This document shows positions 44,593 to 53,247 of a DNA stretch of 64,000 bases, piece by piece (positions within the stretch are counted from its first letter, which is position 1; every line of letters begins with the position of its first letter). The translations under genes and the position numbers were made by a program. The DNA comes from JBDTES01 sp039922435 (lineage in GTDB: Bacteria > Patescibacteriota > Saccharimonadia > Saccharimonadales > UBA4665). Location: assembly GCA_039922435.1 (NCBI GenBank), contig JBDTES010000009.1, positions 10,463 through 74,462 on the forward strand. Direction: 5' to 3'. The notes under the pieces were generated by a model, which saw nothing but the letters and a program-made list of their open reading frames with translations, ran no database searches and was not told where the DNA came from.

Positions 44593-45180
44593 CTAAAGTA
44601 ACTCAATATTTAAGGAATCTGTGTCTATGCGGGATATCAACGCTCTATCCGTTGTGGTTCCACAACCAAGATCACCACCAGTCGTCCAATAATAGTAGCC
44701 ACCGACCTGTTTAACACCCCCCACACTCATAGAATCGTTTACCTTAACTGACGTTGGCTTTTCGGTAGAGCGCAGTAACGCACCAATATCCGAGCTACAA
44801 GTCTTATCCTGTATTTGACCAGCGTTAGCAACCACCTCCACGTTTGAGTCATATGGTGACCCATAATAAGAACCATTAGGTTGTGATGTGTATTTATAAT
44901 GAACTTTGCTGGCATCTCTAAGTTGTATCTTCACGCCCCATTCGGTGATGAAAAGGTATCTCTGGGTATCAACCTTATCCTTACCTAATATACTGGCGTC
45001 CTTTACGTCATTCTCCTTCACTCTGGCAGCTGTACTTTTACCTGTTTCCTTAAATGTTTTGTCTGTAGACCTCTGACTAGAATAAACGAACCAGCCTGCA
45101 AAGCCGAGGATAGCAATTATAATTATAACTAGAAGTGATTCGGCTAAACTAAAGCCTTGTCGGTTCAAGCGAGTACCCAT
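44593..45180 (-). CDS. Type IV prepilin-like protein, pilin 2
   Basis: 195 residues, paralogue of pilin 1. The leader RQGFSLAESLLVIIIIAILG has the same cleavage site and helix. The central part keeps a related block (ITEWGVKIQLRDASKVHY versus IKEWGIKVSFEDAAKVTY), while the C-terminus differs in length and sequence. Two cysteines (TCSSDIGA, DLGCGTTT) probably pair. AAGGAG lies seven bases before the ATG. The two genes are 151 bases apart on the same strand. Confidence 0.85.
   Translation of the reverse strand: MGTRLNRQGFSLAESLLVIIIIAILGFAGWFVYSSQRSTDKTFKETGKSTAARVKENDVKDASILGKDKVDTQRYLFITEWGVKIQLRDASKVHYKYTSQPNGSYYGSPYDSNVEVVANAGQIQDKTCSSDIGALLRSTEKPTSVKVNDSMSVGGVKQVGGYYYWTTGGDLGCGTTTDRALISRIDTDSLNIELL
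45077..45160. repeat. 84-bp identical repeat, copy 2 (pilin leader/stalk)
   Basis: Second copy of the segment at 44341-44424, in direct orientation, 736 bases away. Confidence 0.9.
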
Positions 45181-45283
45181 ATTGAGTCTCCTTAATTAGA
45201 ATAATACTTGTGATTATACAGGAATAATGGAAACACGGAATAGAGAGTTATTATGAGGTAGAGGATCTAACCCACTTATGGTT

Positions 45284-45289
45284 TATAAT
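45284..45289 (+). promoter_or_regulatory. -10 box of the LOG gene, leaderless type
   Basis: Perfect TATAAT with seven bases to the ATG at 45297 and no ribosome binding site. Confidence 0.6.
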
Positions 45290-45296
45290 CTTTAGT

Positions 45297-46019
45297 ATGA
45301 ACAATACTGATGACAAAGCAAAAATACCAAAACGCGAGATTATCCAAAACGAACTCCTGACCGAGACGTCCGAACGATTAAGCCGAATCGACAAAGAATT
45401 CGCCGACGGATTCGATATAATGAATAGATATAATGACACGGTCACGATATTTGGATCAGCCAGGTTTGACGAGAGTAGTCCGTACTACCAAAAAGCCCGA
45501 GAAGTGGCAACAGCTCTGTCTAATGAAGGCTACACCATCGTCACTGGGGGTGGGAGTGGAATTATGGAGGCCGGAAATCGGGGTGCCTTTGAGGCCAACG
45601 GTAACTCAGTTGGTTTTAATATCAAGTTACCCAAGGAGCAATCCCTAAACCCCTACACCACGGAATCAAAGCCTTTCCGCTATTTCTTCTCACGCAAAGT
45701 CATACTAGCTTACGGCGCCAGCGCTTATATCTATTTCCCTGGCGGCTTCGGTACAATGGATGAATTATTCGAGATTATGACATTGATCCAAACTAAAAAA
45801 ATGCCCGCAGCCCCCATAATCTTGGTTGGTGGCGAGTATTGGATGCACCTAGATTACTTTATTAAGTCACAACTACTCAAAGGAGCCCAAACTATCAGCC
45901 CCGGCGATGAAGATCTCTATACCATAACTGAAGATATCGAAGTCATTAAAGCAGTAGTTAATGAGCACCGCGACAAAGTTAGCCCCTTAGGGAACACTAA
46001 ACCCGACAAAGAAGACTAA
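45297..46019 (+). CDS. LOG family protein (Rossmann-fold, TIGR00730-like)
   Basis: 240 residues. It has VTGGGSGIMEAGNRGAFE, SRKVILAYGASAYIYFPGGFGTMDELFE and the PGGxGTxxE active-site motif of LOG phosphoribohydrolases, which release adenine-type bases from nucleotide monophosphates; many are mis-named lysine decarboxylases. About 50 extra residues precede the core. A nucleotide salvage or stress role is possible. It converges with the gene at 46023, three bases away. Confidence 0.88.
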   Translation: MNNTDDKAKIPKREIIQNELLTETSERLSRIDKEFADGFDIMNRYNDTVTIFGSARFDESSPYYQKAREVATALSNEGYTIVTGGGSGIMEAGNRGAFEANGNSVGFNIKLPKEQSLNPYTTESKPFRYFFSRKVILAYGASAYIYFPGGFGTMDELFEIMTLIQTKKMPAAPIILVGGEYWMHLDYFIKSQLLKGAQTISPGDEDLYTITEDIEVIKAVVNEHRDKVSPLGNTKPDKED

Positions 46020-46022
46020 ACC

Positions 46023-47270
46023 CTACAACGTTTCATCATCATCGATAGCTGGCTCAGGTAAGAGTTGTTGGTTAAGTTGCCCTAAGATGATTGCTTCTAG
46101 ACTCTCTTGATGAAGATACCCACTAAGCAGTTCATGCCAGACAGACTGTCTCATGTAATGGACAATTCGGTCGCCATAAGGTAGTCGATTACAGACCGAA
46201 AGGGCTACATCTAGCATATTAAACGAAACCGGCTGCCCCTGGTCCAGCAGTGCCAACATTTGGCCGTCTTGCCAAAATTCTAAAGCACCATGCAGACCAG
46301 TCAGTGTTTGCTCGGCTTCGTGCCAAGTTAGATCTTCTGGCTGGACGTGTGGCTCAAACAGCTCGGGGTGATAATCGTGTCTACCACGACCGTAAAAACG
46401 TTGAATAATCCGCCAAGGTAGCGGTCGGCCGGCCAATTCTACCCCAGTCAGTGGTTCGCTGGTTATAGCCTCAACAAAAATATCTCCGAATCCAGGCCTG
46501 ACCTGTTGTAGCTTTAGAAATGAACTAAGTGAGCGCATCTCATTTATATATTCAAACGCTAGTAGAATAGTCGTTATAGCCAGTCCAGGTAAATCCTGAC
46601 CCAATGGCATAATTACTACCGCGCCAAGCTCATTAACAGGCATCATATTATGTTTATTACGTGAGACAAACTGACTAGCTAGTTCGGGCCACTTCTTAGT
46701 ATTTGGCAAATAAAACGTTATCGGTCTAATTTCAAAATCAGTCGAGCTAAGGTTTTTATAAGCAATTAGGCGCTTACGCTGCCAATCCTCGGTCTCGTAT
46801 ACGCCAGCAGCCACTAATAGTTGAGCAATTGGCTCATGTTTGAGCATTGAGTCAACCGAACGATAACCAAGCTTCTTCATTGTAATCTTAGGCGGTATTT
46901 TCTTGATAAGCTTGCGCATAACAGTTGGTTTAACAACAAAGCAATCGGTCGAAATCTCTAATTTCTCAAGTACTAGTTTAATCTTGTCCAAGATTTGACT
47001 TGAATCGGCATTATCACTAATACTAATCGATTGTCGAAGACGAACCTCGTCAGCCTTAAACCGTTCGCTTAAGGCAGCATATAGTTCGGTTCCACTTGTG
47101 TCATCTGGATCAAGACCAAGCTTACGGATCTTGGCCCTAGTTTGACGCTCAATCTGAGATTGTAAACGGATATCCGCCCGAGGGCTGCCAGCAACTCTCT
47201 CAAGTTGCGCCAAATTTATCCGAAAATCAGATTCATTTACACCCAAAAGCTCAGATAATATCCGTGACAT
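46023..47270 (-). CDS. Large unknown protein, 415 residues
   Basis: No family recognised. There is no membrane segment. The N-terminus (VNESDFRINLAQLERVAGSPRADIR) and the centre (KITMKKLGYRSVDSMLKHEPIAQLLVAAG) are helical and charged; the C-terminal half has LGAVVIMPLGQDLPGLAITTILLAFEYINEM and RRHDYHPELFEPHVQ-like His-rich turns. A long, constrained reading frame between real genes makes coding certain, but the function is open. A TATAGC -10 stands five bases before the ATG. It may be specific to the lineage. Confidence 0.65.
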   Translation of the reverse strand: MSRILSELLGVNESDFRINLAQLERVAGSPRADIRLQSQIERQTRAKIRKLGLDPDDTSGTELYAALSERFKADEVRLRQSISISDNADSSQILDKIKLVLEKLEISTDCFVVKPTVMRKLIKKIPPKITMKKLGYRSVDSMLKHEPIAQLLVAAGVYETEDWQRKRLIAYKNLSSTDFEIRPITFYLPNTKKWPELASQFVSRNKHNMMPVNELGAVVIMPLGQDLPGLAITTILLAFEYINEMRSLSSFLKLQQVRPGFGDIFVEAITSEPLTGVELAGRPLPWRIIQRFYGRGRHDYHPELFEPHVQPEDLTWHEAEQTLTGLHGALEFWQDGQMLALLDQGQPVSFNMLDVALSVCNRLPYGDRIVHYMRQSVWHELLSGYLHQESLEAIILGQLNQQLLPEPAIDDDETL

Positions 47271-47357
47271 AGCTAGCTATATCTTAGCACAAGCAGCTTT
47301 GTGTTTAGTAGACATAAAATGATGATAAATAACTATATAATTTAGTTAAGATTAAAA

Positions 47358-48377
47358 CTAAAAGCGCTCAGGCTTGTACCATTCAGGAGCTTTGCGTAAA
47401 TAATCTTCTAACTCATGTTTTTTAAGCAAACCAGCTTGGGCACCGACTCCTTGGCAGACACTCATCGAATTGATTGGCGCCCACTGCAGAGCTGCCTCGA
47501 TATTATCACCATGAGCTAAGGCTGCCACAAAGGTAGAAGCAAAGGCATCACCGGCCCCCGTACGGTCGACTGGCGGGGCTGGATCTGGGTATAACGGCAT
47601 CTTCCAAGCTTCATTACCGTCCGAGGCATATGCCCCATCTGGACCATCTGTTACAACTACTATCTTGGCGCCTAAATCGTGCAGCTTGTTCATTAAATCA
47701 TGGACATCAGCGTGATTTCCACCGCCAACAGTAACAGCCTCTTCGCGGTTAAGGATTAATACGTCTGATTTCTGATACAAACGCTTTAACCGCTCAGCCC
47801 CAACAATCATCTGGAAAGTTCCAGGCTGAAAGGCCACCTTAACTTCTGGATGTTCATCTAACCAATCACAAATTTGGTCATGATATTCCAGCGCATGCTC
47901 ACTAACCGAGCTAAAATAGACCCATTTTGGAATATCAATACCATGTAATTTTGGCCATTCGTATCTGTATTTCTTGTGTTTAATCAGGATAGTTCGCTCG
48001 GCTTTATAACGCAGTACAAAATGATAATTACTATTCATGTGGGGGTGAACCCGCACTAGGTTAGTCTCAACACCATTTTTCTTGAGTGTCGTTATAATAT
48101 CTCGGCCATACTGATCATCACCGACGTTAGTAGCAAAACTCGTGTCAAGCTCGAGATAAGTAAAAGCTACGGCGGCATTAGCGGCGTTACCAACCGCATA
48201 GACCACGTCGTGGTCATCAAACGGCAGCTTAGTGCCAAACTCCATAGCTAAAACCTTCTTGCCGGTATCGTCGACATAAGTCCAGGCCTGATCGTCATTT
48301 AAGCGAATAAAGTCATCGATTACTACGTCACCAATACTAACAATATCAATTTGTTTACGTTCGTTAGATTCTGCCAT
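47358..48377 (-). CDS. PfkB family sugar kinase
   Basis: 339 residues of the ribokinase/PfkB fold. The N-terminal VSIGDVVIDDF and the C-terminal active-site motif DRTGAGDAFASTFVAAL (anion hole and catalytic Asp) are present. The family includes ribokinase, fructokinase, adenosine kinase and minor phosphofructokinases. Lying 34 bases behind class II aldolase, it could be the phosphofructokinase of this strain, since no PfkA is seen here; this is inference. A weak GGTGGG ribosome binding site precedes the ATG. Confidence 0.88.
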   Translation of the reverse strand: MAESNERKQIDIVSIGDVVIDDFIRLNDDQAWTYVDDTGKKVLAMEFGTKLPFDDHDVVYAVGNAANAAVAFTYLELDTSFATNVGDDQYGRDIITTLKKNGVETNLVRVHPHMNSNYHFVLRYKAERTILIKHKKYRYEWPKLHGIDIPKWVYFSSVSEHALEYHDQICDWLDEHPEVKVAFQPGTFQMIVGAERLKRLYQKSDVLILNREEAVTVGGGNHADVHDLMNKLHDLGAKIVVVTDGPDGAYASDGNEAWKMPLYPDPAPPVDRTGAGDAFASTFVAALAHGDNIEAALQWAPINSMSVCQGVGAQAGLLKKHELEDYLRKAPEWYKPERF

Positions 48378-48411
48378 TATTTCCCACCGTTTATAACTTT
48401 TATGCTTACGC

Positions 48412-49329
48412 TTATAATACCACAGCTGCGCCAGTTGAGTTAAATGTAGCCAACTTGTCTTCGACTACCTTCTGGACCGCTGGAACAACATCCTTTGAAA
48501 TTAGTTTGGCAACCGAAAATTCATCAGGGTTATCGACCAGAGTCTTTTCGAGAGCTCGGCGATAAGCATAGCGCATATCACTGTTAATATTTACTTTGGT
48601 AACGCCAATCTTAACAGCACTGCCAAAATAATGGCCCGGTGTGTCGCTACCACCGTGCAGGCTGATATTGCAGCTAATTGCATCACGAATTTGCTGCAAG
48701 AGCTCTAAATCAAGTTTTTTGGGTACTGGATATTTACCGTGCAAGTTACCAACGGCGGCGGCAAAAGTATCTATACCAGTGGCTTCGACAAACGCCCGAG
48801 CTTCTTCGGGAGTACTAAATGTCTTCTTAATCTCTTCATAATCAATAGTCTCTTTATGGACATTCGATGAACCACCAAAATAGTGTGGCTCACTCTCAAC
48901 TAGGGCCCCAGTAAATTTGGCATATTCTACCACTTCTTTGGTAGCGGCGATAATCTCTTCGTCCGTTGCATCGTGCTTAGCCTGTGAAATATCAACATGA
49001 ACGAACTCAAAGCCAGCATCGATACCTTTTTTAGATGCCTCAACACTCGGACTATGGTCGAGATTAATATACATCTCAACGCCATACTCATATTTGATGT
49101 TATCAACCAGGTCACGAACGTTATCCAGACCAATATCGCTGGCTTCGCCGGCACTAACCTCAACCAGAACTGGTGCATTTTTAGCCTTAGCGGCTCCGGC
49201 TATAGCTTTCAAAGTTGGTTCATCGTCGAGGTTAAATGCCCCGAACGCCCAGTGGTCAGCTCTCGCTTGAGCCATTCGTTTACGCGCCATAGCGCAGTTA
49301 ATACGTACTTGTTGTAATGATATTGCCAT
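48412..49329 (-). CDS. Class II fructose-bisphosphate aldolase family protein
   Basis: 305 residues. Cleaves fructose 1,6-bisphosphate with zinc. Conserved parts are AFNLDDEPT, NLDHSPSVEASKKGIDAGFEFVHVD, EPHYFGGSS, NLHGKYP and SLHGGSDTP (zinc histidines), ending with NINSDMRYAY. Tagatose-bisphosphate aldolase is a close relative and cannot be excluded. TAGAAT is six bases before the ATG with no ribosome binding site, so the gene starts its own leaderless mRNA, probably running into the PfkB gene. Confidence 0.93.
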   Translation of the reverse strand: MAISLQQVRINCAMARKRMAQARADHWAFGAFNLDDEPTLKAIAGAAKAKNAPVLVEVSAGEASDIGLDNVRDLVDNIKYEYGVEMYINLDHSPSVEASKKGIDAGFEFVHVDISQAKHDATDEEIIAATKEVVEYAKFTGALVESEPHYFGGSSNVHKETIDYEEIKKTFSTPEEARAFVEATGIDTFAAAVGNLHGKYPVPKKLDLELLQQIRDAISCNISLHGGSDTPGHYFGSAVKIGVTKVNINSDMRYAYRRALEKTLVDNPDEFSVAKLISKDVVPAVQKVVEDKLATFNSTGAAVVL

Positions 49330-49335
49330 AGACCT

Positions 49336-49341
49336 ATTCTA
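49336..49341 (-). promoter_or_regulatory. Aldolase -10 box, leaderless type
   Basis: TAGAAT with a six-base spacer to the ATG at 49329. Confidence 0.5.
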
Positions 49342-49367
49342 ACTGCTTATGCTTGATTGCGCCAGAG

Positions 49368-50255
49368 CTATTTCCAAAACATCATTGATAAGCCGGCCAG
49401 GGCTATCAAAGCTCCAATCGCCTTCTGACGTAACCTAGTTCGCTCCTTCAATAACCAAGCGCCGATGGCTACAACGACAATTATCTTAAAATTGCTAATC
49501 ACCGATATCAAAGCGACATTATTGCTCCTGACTTCGGCTAGAACGAAGGCAGCCCCACCAATCCCTCGAAGTACACCAAACACAACTACCAAACGAAATG
49601 TCGCACTCCGGTAAAGTAACTTGAACTTCTTAGCCTGAAGAATAACGGCCATGATTACCAAAGCTAACCACTGCCATCCCCAGCCGTAAACGATATAGCT
49701 GCCACTCGACATCTGGCCAAGTAACGATTTCTCGTTGACGATGGCAACTGAATAAATCAGCCCAGCTAAGATCGCAAATCCAAGACCGCATAATAATGCT
49801 CTTTTAGATAGATTTGATGATTTATTTCTAAGTGCCAGCGTGCTATAGATCACCGCCATAATTAGTAGCACGCCGCCAATGGCCTGCCAGGCCGTCAGGT
49901 CTTCGTTTAAAACTACTGCCGCCAGGCCTACACTAAACAGAGTATTTAAAGTATTAAAGATTGTGCCAGTTGCAGCATCGATGTACGTCAATGATTTGTA
50001 GGTAGCCACATTAGTAAGCGCAAAGGCTACACCACCGCCAACCAGACGCCAGAAGAAATCTGACAGCGTGTGGCTATTAACTGGACCAAACTGAGGCAAA
50101 AGCAGTAGCCCAGTCAACCACAAAAAGGTGAAGGCACCAGCATTAATAACAAAACTAGCACCAGAATTTGCCCGGTCACGGGCCAGCAGCCGCGCGGCTA
50201 TCAAAGACCCAGCGACAAACAAGAAACTAATTGTCGCTAGCAGCTGCCAGCTCAT
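49368..50255 (-). CDS. EamA/DMT family transporter
   Basis: 295 residues with about ten membrane helices in two five-helix halves, as in drug/metabolite transporters. The second half ends with ALISVISNFKIIVVVAIGAWLLKERTRLRQ, the typical EamA signature (…LKER). The substrate is unknown. It is the last gene of the rpiB-rpe-tkt operon, three bases after the transketolase C-subunit, so a role in moving a sugar-pathway metabolite is possible. Confidence 0.88.
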   Translation of the reverse strand: MSWQLLATISFLFVAGSLIAARLLARDRANSGASFVINAGAFTFLWLTGLLLLPQFGPVNSHTLSDFFWRLVGGGVAFALTNVATYKSLTYIDAATGTIFNTLNTLFSVGLAAVVLNEDLTAWQAIGGVLLIMAVIYSTLALRNKSSNLSKRALLCGLGFAILAGLIYSVAIVNEKSLLGQMSSGSYIVYGWGWQWLALVIMAVILQAKKFKLLYRSATFRLVVVFGVLRGIGGAAFVLAEVRSNNVALISVISNFKIIVVVAIGAWLLKERTRLRQKAIGALIALAGLSMMFWK

Positions 50256-50258
50256 TGA

Positions 50259-51236
50259 TTAATGTTTTCGTTCAATAATCGCGTTGGCGGCCAGGCGTAT
50301 ATGCTTAGCGTCTAGTCCAAAATGAATCATTAATTCGTCCGGGTCTCCGGATTCACCAAAGCGGTCTTGCATGCCAATTCGCTTGATTGGGACTGGGAAG
50401 TTTTCGCCCAGTAGCTCAGCAATAGCACCGCCCAGCCCCCCATTTATCTGACCCTCTTCGGCCGTGACAACACAACCAGTTTTACGAACACTCTTAAGGA
50501 TAGTTTCGGCATCCAGTGGTTTAATTGTTGGTACGTGAATCACTTCGGCCTCAATACCGTCCTTATAGAGCAGCTCGGCGGCGGCTAGAGCGTGATAGGT
50601 CATAGTACCAGTGGCAATAATCGATACGTCACTACCCTTTTCAAATATATAGGCTTTACCAATTTCAAATGGGGTTTCCTCGGTCGTAATCACTGGTGTG
50701 CCTTCGCGGGCCAGACGCATATAGTTCGGCCGTTTATCCTTAGCCATTGCCAGTGTGGCTTTCTCGGCTTCAACACTATCGCAGGGGGCAATCACCACCA
50801 TATTAGGTAGAGCCCGCATCAGGGCTAAATCTTCGAGCATCTGATGGGTTGCCCCATCTGGACCAACTGATACACCAGCGTGCGAGCCAATCAGTTTAAC
50901 CGGCCGGTCGTTTAAGCAAATAGTAGTCCGAATTTGCTCCCAGCAACGCCCCGGCATAAAAGCCGCATAACTACTAACAAACGGTATTTTGCCCATGGCC
51001 GCCAAACCAGCCCCAGTCGTTACTAGGTTCTGCTCAGCTACACCAATTTGAACGTAGCGCTCCGGAAAGGCCTTAGCAAAATCACCCATCTTGGTCGAAT
51101 CGGTCAAATCGGCACAAGCTCCGACTACATTACTATCTAACTCACCAGCCTTCTTAAGACCACGCCCGAAACCAGATCTAATCGGTTCAGACTTCAAGTC
51201 CTTATCGCTAATATCAACCAAATACATATCAGTCAT
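50259..51236 (-). CDS. Transketolase, C-terminal subunit
   Basis: 325 residues covering the pyrimidine-binding and C-terminal domains. It has GCADLTDSTKMG, RYVQIGVAEQNLVTTGAGLA (catalytic Glu in GVAEQN) and SHAGVSVGPDGATHQ, and a C-terminal transketolase domain. The N-terminal half is a separate gene upstream and overlaps by eight bases, so the two chains are made together. The ATG has GGAG five bases away. Confidence 0.95.
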   Translation of the reverse strand: MTDMYLVDISDKDLKSEPIRSGFGRGLKKAGELDSNVVGACADLTDSTKMGDFAKAFPERYVQIGVAEQNLVTTGAGLAAMGKIPFVSSYAAFMPGRCWEQIRTTICLNDRPVKLIGSHAGVSVGPDGATHQMLEDLALMRALPNMVVIAPCDSVEAEKATLAMAKDKRPNYMRLAREGTPVITTEETPFEIGKAYIFEKGSDVSIIATGTMTYHALAAAELLYKDGIEAEVIHVPTIKPLDAETILKSVRKTGCVVTAEEGQINGGLGGAIAELLGENFPVPIKRIGMQDRFGESGDPDELMIHFGLDAKHIRLAANAIIERKH

Positions 51237-52095
51237 GTTCGCTCCGTATCTTTCCGCCTAATGTTCGTAATCCGTGCAAAGCTTCTTTAGCCTGCTCTTG
51301 GTTAGGTGGAACGCCATGCCAGTGGAAATCATACTCCATAAACTCAACTCCCTTGCCCGGGATTGTGTAGGCAATAATCATAACTGGTTCGTCAGTAATA
51401 GCCTTAGCCATAGCACAGGCGTCAATCACGGCCTCAATATCGTTTCCGTCAATTTCCATAACATGCCAACCAAAGCTTTCCCATTTGCCCTTTAAATCTT
51501 CTAGTGGCATGACGTTATCAGTCAGTCCATCAATCTGAATGTTATTACGATCAATGATAGCCGTGATGTTGCCTAACCGATATTTGCCAGCTAGCATGGC
51601 CGCTTCCCAAATATTGCCTTCGTCTAGCTCGCCATCTCCTAGAACTACGTAAATCCGACGGTGCGAAGAATTATCCATCCGGAGCGCCAGCGCCATACCA
51701 CAAGCCTGACTCAGACCACAGCCCAGTGGGCCAGACGTTGTCTCGAGCCCCGGCAGTTTGGTTCGCTCTGGGTGACCCTGCAAACGACTACCAAGTTTAC
51801 GCAGTGTCATAAGTTCTTTACGGTCAAAGTAGCCAGCTTCGGCCATAGCCGCATAACGGACCGGTACGACGTGACCATTACTCTGCAATAGTATATCCCG
51901 CTCTTCCCAGTCAGGGTTTTTTGGGTCATGTTTTAATATATCAAAATAAAGCGCCGTATAAATATCAGCTTCACCCAGCGCCGCCGCGCTGTGGCCACTA
52001 CCAGCTGCCTCAAGCATGCGCACAATATCCTCACGAATCAGATTCGCTTTTAGTTCCAGTTCTTTAATACTCCACTTTTTTGTAGTTATGTCCAT
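51229..52095 (-). CDS. Transketolase, N-terminal subunit
   Basis: 288 residues forming the thiamine diphosphate binding half. Motifs: AAGSGHSAAALGEADIYTALYF, GPLGCGLSQACGMALAL, and the ThDP/metal motif LGDGELDEGNIWEAAMLAG. Together with the C-subunit this gives one transketolase for pentose-hexose exchange. Its ATG follows the rpe stop without a gap (TAAATG). Confidence 0.95.
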   Translation of the reverse strand: MDITTKKWSIKELELKANLIREDIVRMLEAAGSGHSAAALGEADIYTALYFDILKHDPKNPDWEERDILLQSNGHVVPVRYAAMAEAGYFDRKELMTLRKLGSRLQGHPERTKLPGLETTSGPLGCGLSQACGMALALRMDNSSHRRIYVVLGDGELDEGNIWEAAMLAGKYRLGNITAIIDRNNIQIDGLTDNVMPLEDLKGKWESFGWHVMEIDGNDIEAVIDACAMAKAITDEPVMIIAYTIPGKGVEFMEYDFHWHGVPPNQEQAKEALHGLRTLGGKIRSEHD

Positions 52096-52731
52096 TTAAA
52101 TATCTTCCGTTTCACTCTTAAGTTTAGCATAAGCAGTCAACGGATCTTTGCCGTGCAAGTAGCCGCCGGCATTCAAGACGTCGACCCCACCTTCAGCCAG
52201 TGCCCGGGCGTTCTTATCATTAACACCACCATCCCAACCAATTTCTAATGTCGGCTTAAGTGCTTTCAGCTGATTAACCTTGGCTAGCAAACCTAAGTCC
52301 GCGTAACCGCCGAAATGACCAAGTTTACCTGAAAAAATCAGTACGTGATCAATGACTGATATAGCCGGCGCAATCGCTTCGACAGGCGTTTCGGGCAACA
52401 AAGCTACACCAGTCTCAATACCATGATAATGCAAGGCTTCGGCAAACGTATCAAAATCACCTTCAGCCTCAGCATGAACAATAACTAGCTGCGGAGCTAG
52501 AGCTATCAAAGCCTCTGCATGATCAAAAGGCTTCTGATACATTACGTGTAAATCAGCTCGCACTCCACCCGGCCACCAAATATCTTCGATTGGAATTAAT
52601 TTCTGGGGCGCAAATATACCATCTGATAAGTCAATATGAAGCCTACGTGCATAACCCAAACTTTGTTCAACTTGCAGTTTGAATATATCAGGACTATCTG
52701 TGAGTATAGCTGGGCAAATCGAAACAGCCAC
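52096..52731 (-). CDS. rpe: Ribulose-phosphate 3-epimerase family protein
   Basis: About 211 residues. The start is set at GTG 52731 because GGAGG (52740-52744) stands exactly eight bases before it and AVSICPAIL is the normal N-terminus; longer frames overlap rpiB. The TIM-barrel shows HIDLSDGIFAPQ, ADLHVMYQKP, and GWDGGVNDKNARALAEGGVDVLNAGG (phosphate binding). It differs from standard Rpe in some positions, so a related epimerase function is possible. Confidence 0.85.
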   Translation of the reverse strand: MAVSICPAILTDSPDIFKLQVEQSLGYARRLHIDLSDGIFAPQKLIPIEDIWWPGGVRADLHVMYQKPFDHAEALIALAPQLVIVHAEAEGDFDTFAEALHYHGIETGVALLPETPVEAIAPAISVIDHVLIFSGKLGHFGGYADLGLLAKVNQLKALKPTLEIGWDGGVNDKNARALAEGGVDVLNAGGYLHGKDPLTAYAKLKSETEDI

Positions 52732-52735
52732 CCTA

Positions 52736-53185
52736 CTAACCTCCAAGCTCATCGAGTTGTTGAATCCGACGCTTAAACCTAGGTGCACCAGCAAATGGCG
52801 TACTGAGCCAAGCTTGAACGATAGCTATAGCATCGTTAGGCTTTGTGTACCGACTGGACAGACACAGTATGTTAGCGTCATCATCATTGCGAGAAGCTCT
52901 AGCTTCTTCCAAATCCCAGCAGATGCTAGCCCGTATGCCCTTAAACCGATTAGCCGCTATACACATCCCCTGGCCACTGCCACAGATAAGTATGCCGTAA
53001 CTACCAACTGCATTATCGGCTAGCATTGCACTGACAACTTTACCGGCTAATCGTGGAAAATCATCGGCTGGATCATTGCCGTTACCACCCTCATCAACCA
53101 CCTCATAGCCAGAACGTTGCAAATGGTCGATTATCTTCGTTTTAAAGTCAAATCCGTTATGGTCGGCGCCGATATATATCTTCAT
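52736..53185 (-). CDS. rpiB: Ribose-5-phosphate isomerase B
   Basis: 149 residues. The RpiB/LacAB signature is clear: IGADHNGFDFKTKIIDHL at the start, YGILICGSGQGMCIAANR with the catalytic Cys, GIRASICWDLEEARASRNDDDANILCL. First gene of the sugar-phosphate operon. A GGTGG ribosome binding site precedes the ATG and TACACT lies further upstream. Confidence 0.95.
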   Translation of the reverse strand: MKIYIGADHNGFDFKTKIIDHLQRSGYEVVDEGGNGNDPADDFPRLAGKVVSAMLADNAVGSYGILICGSGQGMCIAANRFKGIRASICWDLEEARASRNDDDANILCLSSRYTKPNDAIAIVQAWLSTPFAGAPRFKRRIQQLDELGG

Positions 53186-53247
53186 TTCACCACCTTATCC
53201 TTAAACCTAGTGTAGCATAAGCGTCATTGCATTTCATTAGCCTAAAT

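Noticed and set aside
44341..45160. Insertion sequence or mobile repeat
   Set aside because: The identical 84 bp are in-frame coding parts of two pilins; there are no terminal inverted repeats or transposase.
52732..52794. Longer Rpe frame overlapping rpiB
   Set aside because: GGAGG eight bases before GTG 52731 and the AVSICPAIL start decide for the shorter form.
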